Assembly: GCF_014695395.1 (NCBI RefSeq)
Contig: NZ_JACJOF010000027.1
Location: 124,001-188,000, forward strand
Reading direction: 5' to 3'
From: Nodosilinea sp. FACHB-131
GTDB lineage: Bacteria; Cyanobacteriota; Cyanobacteriia; Phormidesmidales; Phormidesmidaceae
Length of the DNA stretch: 64,000 nucleotides
In this document: positions 34,515 to 43,073 of the stretch, piece after piece
Layout: the number at the start of each line of letters is the position of its first letter
Position numbering within the stretch: the stretch's first letter is position 1
Notes under the pieces: generated by a model
What the model was told of the DNA's origin: nothing
The model's database searches: none
The model's input: only the letters and a program-made list of their open reading frames with translations
Made by a program: the position numbers and the translations under genes

Positions 34515-34850
34515 TTACTGACGGCTAACGCAAGTCAGTACCCCCTCCATCTGCTCAGCGTTGCTACCCATAGCTCGCAGGGTCAGAGATGGCTCAAACC
34601 CTGGGTAACAGCGCGTTAGCACCGTGTCGCTGCTGCGGGTCACATACAGCACACTCACTGGGCTGCCGTTTAAAATCGCGGGCACTAGGCGGGGCGCTTG
34701 AGCGACGGTAGCCAGCCCGGGAGCCGACCGGCTCAAGCCCACAATGGTCATAGCGGTCACTAGGGCGAGGCCAAGGCAGATACTGATGCCTAAACGGTTA
34801 CCCAGCGATTGGCGCATTGCGCTCAAAAAACTAGCTAGTGGCGTATTCAT
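34515..34850 (-). CDS. Hypothetical exported or membrane-anchored protein
   Basis: 111 residues: a basic N-terminus, one hydrophobic segment (about 21-40, ISICLGLALVTAMTIVGLS) acting as signal peptide or anchor, then a short extracytoplasmic domain with two cysteines (LTRCYPGFEP and VLTCVSRQ) that could form a disulfide. No family recognised. It is convergent with ndhD, whose terminator lies 36 bases from its stop codon. Confidence 0.6.
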   Translation of the reverse strand: MNTPLASFLSAMRQSLGNRLGISICLGLALVTAMTIVGLSRSAPGLATVAQAPRLVPAILNGSPVSVLYVTRSSDTVLTRCYPGFEPSLTLRAMGSNAEQMEGVLTCVSRQ

Positions 34851-35203
34851 AATTAAGATCTCACCAGATATTTGCTCGCAAACCTACCACACAAAACCTC
34901 AGACATTCTAGGCTTGAACCCTTGCCTAGATAGCCGTGCAGGGCGGAGCGAAAGTTACACAAGTTTGTCAATGCCTCCAATGCAACGAATGTATCGTCTT
35001 AGTCTTAAACGAGGGTTGCCCTGCCCCATCTGAAACAAACAGAACTTGGCATCGATAGGAATTACGATTGAGAGACTTAACCACTCAGCTGAGACAGTTA
35101 TTGTCACCAGAATTTCTTTAAAGTTGCTCTGCTAAGCCGAACTCAGAGCCTGCTGTAGGGAATACAAATATGTAAGCGATCGACTGTGGAGGTCTGATGC
35201 GCA
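34851..35203. other. 353-bp divergent intergenic region
   Basis: Upstream region of the small exported protein (minus) and of the PAS/GGDEF protein (plus). A 10-bp palindrome CTCAGCTGAG lies at 35084-35093, 111 bases before the plus-strand ATG, and could be an operator. I see no gene in it. Confidence 0.5.
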
Positions 35204-38200
35204 ATGGCTGAGGTGGATGACCTAAGACGCTTGGTGCAGCAGCTACAGGCGGAGAACGCTGACCTGCAATGCCAGGTAGCAACTCTGCAGCAGGCAGACC
35301 ACAACCAGCGCCAGGGTTTGCCACAGGATAGCGACAGTGGCAAATCGCTGCCTATCCTTGGTTGTTTGCAGCCCCAGGGCACTGATCCGTTCCAAGATTT
35401 TGTGACCTACGCGCCAATGCTAGCCTGGGTTACCGATGCCCAGGGCACGATGACCTACGCCAACCCGGATTGGCTGGCGATGGTAGATCTGACCGAGCAG
35501 GAAGCCGTGGGCCAGTCTGTCGAAACCCTATTTCCTGCCGCTTTGGCTCAAAACTACCTCCAAAACAACAAGTGGGTGCTGGAGCATCAGACAGTTCTAG
35601 AAACGATAGAACAAGCCCCCCTACCCGATGGCACCATCCATACCTACCTGGTGCGGAAGTTTCCCATGCAGGCGATCGGGGCCACAAGCACGTTGGTAGG
35701 GGGCATTGGGGTCGATATCACCGAGCTAAAACAAACCGAAGCGGCCCTGCGAGATAGCGAAGCCCGCTGGCAGTTTGCCATCGAAGGCTCTGGCGATGGG
35801 CTGTGGGACTGGAACACTCAGACCAATGAAATATTTTTCTCCCACCAGTGGAAGGCGATGCTAGGCTATGCCGACGATGAAATTGGCAGCAGCCTGGACG
35901 AACGGAATAGCCGCTTGCACCCTGACGACAAAGCCCAGTGCTATGCCGACCTAGAGCGGCACTTTAGCGGTGAAACCCCGATCTACCAAAACGAGCACCG
36001 CATGCGCTGCAAAGACGGCAGCTATAGGTGGATCCTCGATCGCGGCAAGGTCATTGAGTGGGATGCTGACGGCAAGCCCCTGCGAGTGATCGGAACGCAC
36101 AAAGACATCAGCGAGCGTAAACGCGGTGAGGCCGAGCGCAAGCAGGCCGAAATTCACCAGCAGCAGCTAACGATCATTCTGCGCGAGAGTGAGGCCACCA
36201 ACCGGGCCATCATTGAAGCGATTCCCGACCTGCTCTTGCGCGTGGGGCGCGATGGCACCTGCTTTAGCTTTTTGCCCCCTGCCGATGCGGCGGCAGGTAC
36301 TTTTTTGCCAGTGCAAAACAATCTATCAGAGGTCTTGCCCCCCAAGTTATTCCATCATCAGCTCCAGCGGGTCGAGCGCGCGCTGAGCACCGGTGAGCTT
36401 CAAACTTGGGAACACCAGTTTGAAAAGCATGGCCAGCTCTGCCACGAAGAAGTGCGCTTAGCTCCCTGCGGTACAGACCAGTGCTTAGTGATTGTGCGCG
36501 ATGTTAGCGATCGCAAGCAGATTGAGCTTCAGCTCCAAGCTACCGCCGAAGAGCTCAATCGCTTCTTCTCAGTTTCCCTTGATCTGCTCTGTATTGGCGA
36601 CACCAGCGGTTACTTCCACCGTCTCAACGGCCAGTGGGAAAAGACGCTGGGCTATTCAGTGCAGGAAATGCAGGGCACTCGATACATCGACTACGTGCAC
36701 CCCGAAGATATTGATGCCACCCTGGCAGCGCTCTCGTCGCTAACCCAGCAGCAGGAGGTTTGCAACTTTGTCAATCGCTATCGGTGTGCCGATGGCTCCT
36801 ATCGGTGGATCGAGTGGCGATCGGTGCCCGTAGGCCATCTGGTTTACGGTGCGGCCCGCGACATCACCGATCGCATCCAGGCTGAACTAGAGCTGCAAAG
36901 CACCAAAGACCAGCTAGATCTGGTACTCCAGGCCTCTGCCGAAGGCTACTGGGACTGGAACCTGGTTACCGAAGAAATTTACTTTTCGCCCCAGTGGAAG
37001 GCGATGCTGGGCTACGCCAACCACGAGCTAGACAACAGCTTTGCCACCTGGGAAGCCGTCGCTTTTGAGGCGGATCGAGGTACCGCCCTGCAACTGGTTG
37101 ACGATTACAACAGTGGCCGGGTCGAAGAATTTTCGTTTACTCAGCGGTTCCATCACAAAGATGGCTCCACAGTCCACATTCTCTCTCGCGCTATTCACCA
37201 AAAAGATGCCGCCGGACGGGTAATTCGCATGGTGGGCAGTCATTTAGATGTGACCGCTATAGTAGCCATTCAGGCTGCCCTGCAAACCTCAGAAATGCAG
37301 CTAGCCAGCGTGCTCAATAGCTCTCTAGACGGCATCATGGCCTTTAAGGCAGTGCGCGATAGATTGGGCACCATTGTTGATTTTGAGTGGCTGCTGAGCA
37401 ACCCCGCCGCCTGTGAAATGGTGGGCCGCACCGCCGAGTACTTGCTGGGTAAGCGCCTGCTCGATGAGCTACCTGGCAACAAAACCGACGGGTTGTTTGA
37501 CCTCTATGTGCAGGTTACCGAGTCGGGCAACCCCGTACGGCGTCAGTTTCACTACAGCCATGACGGCTTCGACACCTGGTTTGAGAATATGGCCGTTCAG
37601 CTAGGCGATGGCTTTGCCGTCACTTTTAGTGACATTACTCCCCTAAAACGATCAGAGCACGACCTACAGCAGGCGAATCAGCAGCTGGCAAGCCGCGTTG
37701 ACGAACTCAACCAGCACACCCAGCAGATGCAGCTGTTGAGTGAAATGAGCGACTTTTTGCAGGCATGTCTAACCGTCCAGGATGCTTACCAGTCCTTAGG
37801 TGCTCGGGTAGCACCCCTATTTCCAAGCAGCAGTGGCGGCATTTTCATGTTGACCGATGTCGCCGATTATCGCGTTGCGCAGGTTGCCACCTGGGGGCCA
37901 AAGCAGGCATCGGCTCCAGAATTTATTCCCCCAGCCTGCCGTGCTTTGTGCCGGGAGCATCTGCACCAGGTTGGCCCCGACTGCTTGAGTTTGGGGTGCG
38001 GCCATGCCGAAAGCACCCAGGCCTTGACCACCTTCTGCATTCCGCTGCTGGCCCAGGGCCAAACCCTAGGGCTGCTTTACCTCATCACCCCCAATCCATC
38101 TCAGTCAGTGCAGCAGTTGGCTCGCACGGTGACTGAGCGGATTGCTCTAGCGCTGGCCAACCTGCACCTGCGCGAAACCCTTCAGCAGCAGAGCATTCGC

Positions 38201-38743
38201 GACCCACTGACCGGACTATTTAACCGCCGCTACCTGGAAGAAACTCTGACCCGAGAAGTGCAGCGAGCCCAGCGCCAGTGCCACACAATTGGCGTCATTA
38301 TGCTCGATATTGACCATTTTAAGCGGTTTAACGATACCTATGGTCACGATGCGGGCGATCGCGTCCTAAAAACCGTTGGGCAGCTCCTGCTCAATAGCGT
38401 GCGCGGTTCAGATGTGGCCTGCCGCTATGGTGGCGAAGAAATGCTTTTGATCCTGCCAGAGTCACCTCCGGAGGTCACGCTGGCCAGGGCTGAAGAGATT
38501 CGTCAGGCTCTAAGTCTGCTTCAGATCAGCTACAGCGGCCTTACCCTCCATGGGCTGTCGGCTTCGCTGGGGGTGGCTAGCTTTCCTGGCCACGGTCTGC
38601 GAGCTGGGGATGTTTTGAAAGCTGCTGACGACGCCCTCTATCAAGCCAAGGCTAAGGGACGTAACCAGGTGGTGGTGGCGACGGTGCCTGCCATAAAAGT
38701 GGCTGGGGAGACCCGTGCGCCTCTATCCAGAGATATATCCTGA
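35204..38743 (+). CDS. Multi-PAS/GAF diguanylate cyclase
   Basis: 1179 residues, soluble. A short N-terminal coiled coil (2-30) is followed by about six PAS/PAC units (near 60-175, 180-305, 320-430, 440-560, 565-690 and 695-815), a GAF domain (about 840-985) and a GGDEF domain (about 1000-1160). The active-site motif is GGEEM (1076-1080), a functional variant of GGDEF. An RxxD inhibitory site (RGSD, 1067-1070) lies exactly five residues before it, so c-di-GMP feedback is expected. PAS units 2 and 5 share GxWDWN and FSxQWKAMLGYA and look like internal duplications. It likely converts GTP to c-di-GMP in response to light, redox or ligands. No phosphodiesterase (EAL) domain. Confidence 0.92.
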   Translation: MAEVDDLRRLVQQLQAENADLQCQVATLQQADHNQRQGLPQDSDSGKSLPILGCLQPQGTDPFQDFVTYAPMLAWVTDAQGTMTYANPDWLAMVDLTEQEAVGQSVETLFPAALAQNYLQNNKWVLEHQTVLETIEQAPLPDGTIHTYLVRKFPMQAIGATSTLVGGIGVDITELKQTEAALRDSEARWQFAIEGSGDGLWDWNTQTNEIFFSHQWKAMLGYADDEIGSSLDERNSRLHPDDKAQCYADLERHFSGETPIYQNEHRMRCKDGSYRWILDRGKVIEWDADGKPLRVIGTHKDISERKRGEAERKQAEIHQQQLTIILRESEATNRAIIEAIPDLLLRVGRDGTCFSFLPPADAAAGTFLPVQNNLSEVLPPKLFHHQLQRVERALSTGELQTWEHQFEKHGQLCHEEVRLAPCGTDQCLVIVRDVSDRKQIELQLQATAEELNRFFSVSLDLLCIGDTSGYFHRLNGQWEKTLGYSVQEMQGTRYIDYVHPEDIDATLAALSSLTQQQEVCNFVNRYRCADGSYRWIEWRSVPVGHLVYGAARDITDRIQAELELQSTKDQLDLVLQASAEGYWDWNLVTEEIYFSPQWKAMLGYANHELDNSFATWEAVAFEADRGTALQLVDDYNSGRVEEFSFTQRFHHKDGSTVHILSRAIHQKDAAGRVIRMVGSHLDVTAIVAIQAALQTSEMQLASVLNSSLDGIMAFKAVRDRLGTIVDFEWLLSNPAACEMVGRTAEYLLGKRLLDELPGNKTDGLFDLYVQVTESGNPVRRQFHYSHDGFDTWFENMAVQLGDGFAVTFSDITPLKRSEHDLQQANQQLASRVDELNQHTQQMQLLSEMSDFLQACLTVQDAYQSLGARVAPLFPSSSGGIFMLTDVADYRVAQVATWGPKQASAPEFIPPACRALCREHLHQVGPDCLSLGCGHAESTQALTTFCIPLLAQGQTLGLLYLITPNPSQSVQQLARTVTERIALALANLHLRETLQQQSIRDPLTGLFNRRYLEETLTREVQRAQRQCHTIGVIMLDIDHFKRFNDTYGHDAGDRVLKTVGQLLLNSVRGSDVACRYGGEEMLLILPESPPEVTLARAEEIRQALSLLQISYSGLTLHGLSASLGVASFPGHGLRAGDVLKAADDALYQAKAKGRNQVVVATVPAIKVAGETRAPLSRDIS

Positions 38744-38832
38744 AAGTACGGGAAGGATAGGTAGATAGTAGGTATCGGGTACTACCTCATGCCGACTCGG
38801 TAGTGCGTTTTTACAGAGTATTTAGGGACTAT

Positions 38833-40266
38833 ATGGCACAGGCAGCAGTGAAGCGATTGGCATCGGGTTCGTTAGCCCTAGGGGCGCTACTGGCGGGAAT
38901 TGCGGCGATCGCCCCCGTCCGCTTGACCCCGTTGGGGGCTACCCCAGCACTGGCTCAGTCACCTGTCGATGAAGCCACCACCATTCGGGTATACGATCAG
39001 GTCAGCCCAGCTGTGGTGGCTATTGACACCCGCGACGGCGGCGGCAGCGGCAGCATTGTTGACGCCAGCGGGCTAATTCTGACCAACGCCCACGTAGTCG
39101 GTACTGAGCGTGTGGTAACGGTGCGACTGTCTGACGGCCGCAGCTTCCAGGGCGATGTCGTGGGCTACGGCCAAGACCGGCTAGATCTGGCGGCGGTGCG
39201 CCTGCGGGGCAACCCTACCGGCCTGCCAACGGTGACCCTAGCGCCCCCCAACTCAGTGCGAGTGGGACAGAGCGCCTTTGCGATCGGCAGTCCCTTTGGG
39301 TTGCAGGGCACCCTGACCGTGGGTATCGTCAGCCGCATTGATCGCGATCGCAACGTCATTCAAACCGATGCCGCCATTAACCCCGGCAACTCAGGTGGCC
39401 CCCTGCTCAACAGCGCTGGGCAGGTGATCGGCGTCAACACCTCAATCTTTACCACCGGCGACAGCGGTGGCAGCGTGGGCATTGGCTTTGCCATCCCCAC
39501 CGACGCAGTGCAGACGTTTTTGGCCTCGGTGCGATCGGGCACGGCCACAGCCTCAGCCCCCGCCGATCGCACCAGCCGCGAGCCTATCCCCATCGCCCTG
39601 GGCGCATCGGTACAGGGCCAGCTCAACGACACCAGCAACGTGCTGCCCGACGGCAGTTTCTACAACCCCTACCGGTTCGAGGGGCAGGCGGGGCAAACCG
39701 TCACCATCGCCATGAACAGCCAGGAGGTTGACCCCTACCTGATTTTGCTGGCCTCCGATCGCGACGATTTTTCCGTTCAAGACGATGACAGCGGCGGCGA
39801 CCTCAGCGCTCGCATCTCGGTGCAGCTGCCCTATACCGGGTCTTACATTATTCTGGCCAACAGCTACGGCCAGGGCGAGGCGGGACGCTACCAGCTTCAG
39901 CTCAGCCAAGCGGGCGGCGGTCAGGGTGGCCCTGCCCAGACTGCTCCAAGCGGGGCGCTACTGCGGCAGCAGGGCAATCTTGGGCCGGGCGACGACACCC
40001 TACAGGATGGCTCCTACTACCAAGAATTCAGCTTTAGAGGTCGGGCGGGGCAGACAGTGCGCCTGCGGCTAGAGAGCCCTGACTTCGACACCTACATGAT
40101 TTTGCTCGACGAAGGCCGCAACCGCCTCGCTGAAAACGACGACGCCAACCCCGACAACACCAATTCTGAAATGGCGGTTACATTACCCCGCGACGGTACC
40201 TACTCTGTGCTGGTCAACAGCTTCCAGGCAGGCGATCGCGGCCGTTTTCAGCTGACGGTGGAGTAG
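38833..40266 (+). CDS. HtrA/Deg-like trypsin-family protease with two PPC domains
   Basis: 477 residues from ATG 38833, which has an AGGGA site 4-5 bases upstream; a GTG at 38803 would add ten residues. A signal peptide runs to about PALAQS (42), so it is exported. The S1C protease domain has the full triad: His87 (TNAHVVG), Asp118 (DRLDLAAV) and Ser187 (GNSGGPLLN). Where Deg proteases carry PDZ domains, this protein has two bacterial pre-peptidase C-terminal (PPC) domains, about 250-360 and 375-475, each with GQTV, a DPYLILL or DTYMILL strand and a Gly-Arg/Phe-Gln end. It probably degrades or processes proteins in the periplasm or outside. Confidence 0.9.
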   Translation: MAQAAVKRLASGSLALGALLAGIAAIAPVRLTPLGATPALAQSPVDEATTIRVYDQVSPAVVAIDTRDGGGSGSIVDASGLILTNAHVVGTERVVTVRLSDGRSFQGDVVGYGQDRLDLAAVRLRGNPTGLPTVTLAPPNSVRVGQSAFAIGSPFGLQGTLTVGIVSRIDRDRNVIQTDAAINPGNSGGPLLNSAGQVIGVNTSIFTTGDSGGSVGIGFAIPTDAVQTFLASVRSGTATASAPADRTSREPIPIALGASVQGQLNDTSNVLPDGSFYNPYRFEGQAGQTVTIAMNSQEVDPYLILLASDRDDFSVQDDDSGGDLSARISVQLPYTGSYIILANSYGQGEAGRYQLQLSQAGGGQGGPAQTAPSGALLRQQGNLGPGDDTLQDGSYYQEFSFRGRAGQTVRLRLESPDFDTYMILLDEGRNRLAENDDANPDNTNSEMAVTLPRDGTYSVLVNSFQAGDRGRFQLTVE

Positions 40267-40317
40267 CGTTCAAATCGGAACTCAAGCTCCGGGATCAAGC
40301 CGAATTTGCGGATTGAA

Positions 40318-40363
40318 GTAAGAGGCTGGCAGGTTTGAACATTCATACCTGTCAGCCTCTTAC
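40318..40363 (+). terminator. Intrinsic hairpin downstream of the PPC protease
   Basis: 17-base arms (40318-40334 GTAAGAGGCTGGCAGGT and 40347-40363) pair at all but one position, which is a G-U, around a 12-base loop. It lies 52 bases after the stop codon. No T-run follows, so it may protect the 3' end rather than terminate. Confidence 0.6.
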
Positions 40364-40485
40364 CCACAACCACGTGCTCCAAATCAACAATCTTTCCTTA
40401 ACCGAGTTCGGGATAAGCCTGGCATTACAACCGCTGCGTGCCTTTGCTTGGCTAGCGTTGTGGCCCACCCTGCAGGAAGCAAGCT

Positions 40486-40580
40486 ACTCCCTAAATCCCT
40501 TTCCCTGAGGGAGAGGGACTTTGAGCGCTTCCGGCTCCCCTCTCCTCGTGGGAGAGGGGCTGGGGGAGAGGGCTGCCGGG
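40486..40580. repeat. Palindromic intergenic repeat (CCCTCTCC/GGAGAGGG type)
   Basis: Two adjoining hairpins: TCCCTTTCCC-TGA-GGGAGAGGGA (40496-40518, one mismatch) and CCCCTCTC(C)-TCGT-GGGAGAGGGG (40537-40559), followed by GGGGGAGAGGG. This word set is a familiar dispersed intergenic repeat in cyanobacteria and other bacteria. The rest of 40267-40658 has no gene. Confidence 0.6.
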
Positions 40581-40658
40581 AAACATCGCTAACTATGCCT
40601 CACCCGAACTGAGGTTCCTTGGGTTGGCCGGCATTTTTTCAGAATAGAACAGTCCATC

Positions 40659-41078
40659 CTATTGAGACAGCTTTGGCTGAGGCAGTGCCTCTCGCTCTAG
40701 CGCGGCACAGTACGATCGCCAGCCGCCGTAGGCCGAAATCTCCCGCTGGCCTTCACAAAGCACGGGTTCACCCAGCACGCCTAGCACTGTTTCGCCAGTA
40801 GACAGAGGCACTTTGCCAATACTCAGCCCCGGCGGCTCTTGCAGCAGCACCTGCACCAGCCCATCGGGGGGCACCTGCCACACCTCCAGCACCACAGCGA
40901 TACCGCCGTCGCTGACTCGCACCATGGCCGGATGCACATCGTTGATCGACCACAGCCGGTAGTGGGGGGTGGTGGCCGCCTCGTAGAGAAATTTGGCCCC
41001 AGCGTTGAGCAGGTTGGGGTTAAGCTCCAGCCCTCGCATCAGGGTGCCGTTGACCGCTAATTTGATTCCCTCCGCCAT
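40659..41078 (-). CDS. Stand-alone AtzF C-terminal-like protein (allophanate hydrolase-related)
   Basis: 139 residues. The pattern LAVNGTLMRGLELNPNLLNAGAKFLYEAATTPHYRLWSI, then PAMVRVSDGGIAVVLEVWQVPPDGLVQVL, PPGLSIGKVPLSTGETVLGVLGEP and REISAYGGWRSYCA matches the C-terminal domain of allophanate hydrolase (AtzF/DUR1), normally fused to an amidase. In AtzF that domain is linked to decarboxylation of the intermediate. Here no amidase domain is attached or adjacent. It is cytosolic. Function could be a gamma-glutamylcyclotransferase-like enzyme or a partner in urea or s-triazine-type nitrogen breakdown; this is inference. Confidence 0.78.
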   Translation of the reverse strand: MAEGIKLAVNGTLMRGLELNPNLLNAGAKFLYEAATTPHYRLWSINDVHPAMVRVSDGGIAVVLEVWQVPPDGLVQVLLQEPPGLSIGKVPLSTGETVLGVLGEPVLCEGQREISAYGGWRSYCAALEREALPQPKLSQ

Positions 41079-41226
41079 GGTGGCGCACTCCCCCAGTAAT
41101 AAATATTGTCGATGGACGTTGTGTTGAATTGATTCACTGTAGCCCGCACCGATTCTTCAGATTGGGCTGGAAAGGGTCAGGCTGCCGCGATAGCATAGAA
41201 TTAACACATGAATTTTTGTAACGCCC

Positions 41227-41853
41227 TTGGCTTCTGCCCTACAGCCCATCATTGATCCGGCGGTGCCCAGCGACTGGCACGCCCTTGCCCCCCGCTGGCA
41301 GGCAGGGCAGCCCACCGTGCAAAAGGGCTTGCCCCACGATCAGCTCGCCCCCGCCTGGCAAATTTTACTGCTGGGAGATGGTTCGCCCACTCGCCACTTG
41401 CAGTTGTTGACGCGCGATCGCACCGAAGTCGATGTCATCGACATGACCCCAGTAGGCATGGATCTCGACGGTGCCCCCGACATTATTCGCGTGGTGCCTG
41501 GCCCCCGCCTGCGCCGCCAGGTGTGGCTGCGCACCGCCTCGGGTCAGCGCCTCGCCTACGCCGCCTCCTGGTGGGAGGCCAGTCACGTCGATGAATATCT
41601 GCAAAATAAGTCACTGCCGATCTGGGCTAGCCTGGCCCGCCTGCGCACCGAGCTCTACCGCGACATCCAGGGCCTCTACTATGGCGACTCACCAGCATTA
41701 GAAGAAGCCTTTGGCCAGGCCGGGCCGTTCTGGGGCCGCCACTATCTGTTTTGGCACCGGGGCAAGCCGTTGACGCTGATTTACGAAGTGTTTTCGCCCT
41801 ATCTAACCCGCTACTTGGGGCCAATGCAGAGCGGGCCAAATCCAGGCCTGTAG
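41227..41853 (+). CDS. Chorismate lyase (Ycf21/DUF98 type)
   Basis: 208 residues. The core (PAWQILLLGDGSPTRHLQLLTRDRTEVDVI, then RQVWLRTASGQRLAYAASWWEA, PIWASLARLRTELYRDIQGLYYGDSPALEEAFG, and FWGRHYLFWHRGKPLTLIYEVFSPYLTRYL) matches the cyanobacterial/red-algal Ycf21 chorismate--pyruvate lyases. The reaction releases pyruvate from chorismate to give 4-hydroxybenzoate, the head-group precursor of plastoquinone in cyanobacteria. The frame opens with TTG 41227; the ATG at 41208 is out of frame, so the start is uncertain. No other quinone genes adjoin it. Confidence 0.85.
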   Translation: MASALQPIIDPAVPSDWHALAPRWQAGQPTVQKGLPHDQLAPAWQILLLGDGSPTRHLQLLTRDRTEVDVIDMTPVGMDLDGAPDIIRVVPGPRLRRQVWLRTASGQRLAYAASWWEASHVDEYLQNKSLPIWASLARLRTELYRDIQGLYYGDSPALEEAFGQAGPFWGRHYLFWHRGKPLTLIYEVFSPYLTRYLGPMQSGPNPGL

Positions 41854-42027
41854 GTCTAAGTGAGCAGTTGAAGCAGTGCCGTAGGGTGGGCATTGCCCAC
41901 CAGTCTTCAACTAGCCTGAGTTCGGGATCGGCAGTCAGCATGACTTTACTACTGAACAGGCAAGTGTTTCGCCTGTGGCTCAGGAATCCGATCAGTACAT
42001 TGGCACCTAAACCCAACCGATGTTGTC

Positions 42028-42993
42028 TCAAACCCAGTCACCACCGCCGCCGTTCGACGAGGGCGGCAGGTAATTCGGCATTCCTGGCTCCATGAATGCG
42101 TCCTGGTAAGGGCGGGCAGATTCAACCCAAACCTGGGTGCGGAGGGGGCCATAGCGCTGGCGGAGCTGGGCATCGATCTGTTCGCCGATGATTTCTGCCG
42201 ATTCTACAAACTCGGGATGCAGCACCAGGTGAATTTCAATCCACACCTGACGACCCACCATGCCCCGAGAGCGAATGCGGGTACAGCGGGTGACACCATC
42301 TACCTGAGTGACAATGTGGGAGATGGCTTCTGGGGCGATCGCCGTCGGGCGCAGCAGCATCGGCAGCTGTTCGTTGAGCACTCGCCACAGGCTGCGGCCC
42401 ACCAGGGGCAGCAGCACCAGGGCAAAGACCGGGTCGAGCCAGCGCTGCCCCTGCCAGATAGCCAGCAGCACCCCCACCATGACAATGCTCAGCCAGGCAT
42501 CGGCTAAAAAGTGGCGCGTGTTGAGCTTGAGGGCCTGGCTGCTGAGGCTGCGGGCCTGGTAGCTGGCGTAGATGCCCAGGACCACATTGAGAATCACCAT
42601 CGCCGCCGTAAACCGCAGCACGGCTGAGTCAATCGCCACGGGAAATGGGGTTGCCCCTCCAGTGAGGCCACCCAGCACCTGGCGTAGGGCAATTAGCAGC
42701 AGACTGACCCCAGTAAACCCCAAAAAAGCACACAAAATCAGGGTGCCTGCTACCTCGGCGCGTCCGTGGCCCCACACCTCGCGGCCCATCTGCCGCTGGG
42801 GCGAAGTCACGGCCACCAGGCTAAGCACGGTGCTAAACCCGTCTACCAGGGTGTGCAGCGACTCGGCCAGCAGGGTCAGCGATTGGTTGGCCCACCCACC
42901 GATGGCTTGCACCGCCAGCAGCAGCAGGGTTGCCCACAGGGTCGTCAGCAACAGGCGGTAGCTAATCCGGCGTTGGTACTCGCCCTCGTTCAT
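42028..42993 (-). CDS. Cation diffusion facilitator (CDF) family transporter
   Basis: 321 residues from ATG 42993; a TTG at 43020 would add nine. Six membrane segments. The two CDF metal-site motifs are present: AESLHTLVDG in TM2 and NTRHFLADAWLS in TM5, both His-X3-Asp, which points to Zn(II) or similar divalent export. WGHGRAEVAGTL follows TM2 as usual. A cytosolic C-terminal domain (about 215-305, ISHIVTQVDGVTRCTRIRSRGMVGRQVWIEIHLVLHP) has the metallochaperone-like fold. It probably removes excess zinc or cadmium by proton antiport. It is 80 bases downstream of the SbcD-like gene on the same strand. Confidence 0.9.
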   Translation of the reverse strand: MNEGEYQRRISYRLLLTTLWATLLLLAVQAIGGWANQSLTLLAESLHTLVDGFSTVLSLVAVTSPQRQMGREVWGHGRAEVAGTLILCAFLGFTGVSLLLIALRQVLGGLTGGATPFPVAIDSAVLRFTAAMVILNVVLGIYASYQARSLSSQALKLNTRHFLADAWLSIVMVGVLLAIWQGQRWLDPVFALVLLPLVGRSLWRVLNEQLPMLLRPTAIAPEAISHIVTQVDGVTRCTRIRSRGMVGRQVWIEIHLVLHPEFVESAEIIGEQIDAQLRQRYGPLRTQVWVESARPYQDAFMEPGMPNYLPPSSNGGGGDWV

Positions 42994-43073
42994 GGGCCGA
43001 CAAAATTCCACTGGGCTCAAGGTCTGGGCTCAATGGTACTGCAAGGGGCGGTTCCGCAGTCGGTTTGCGATGG

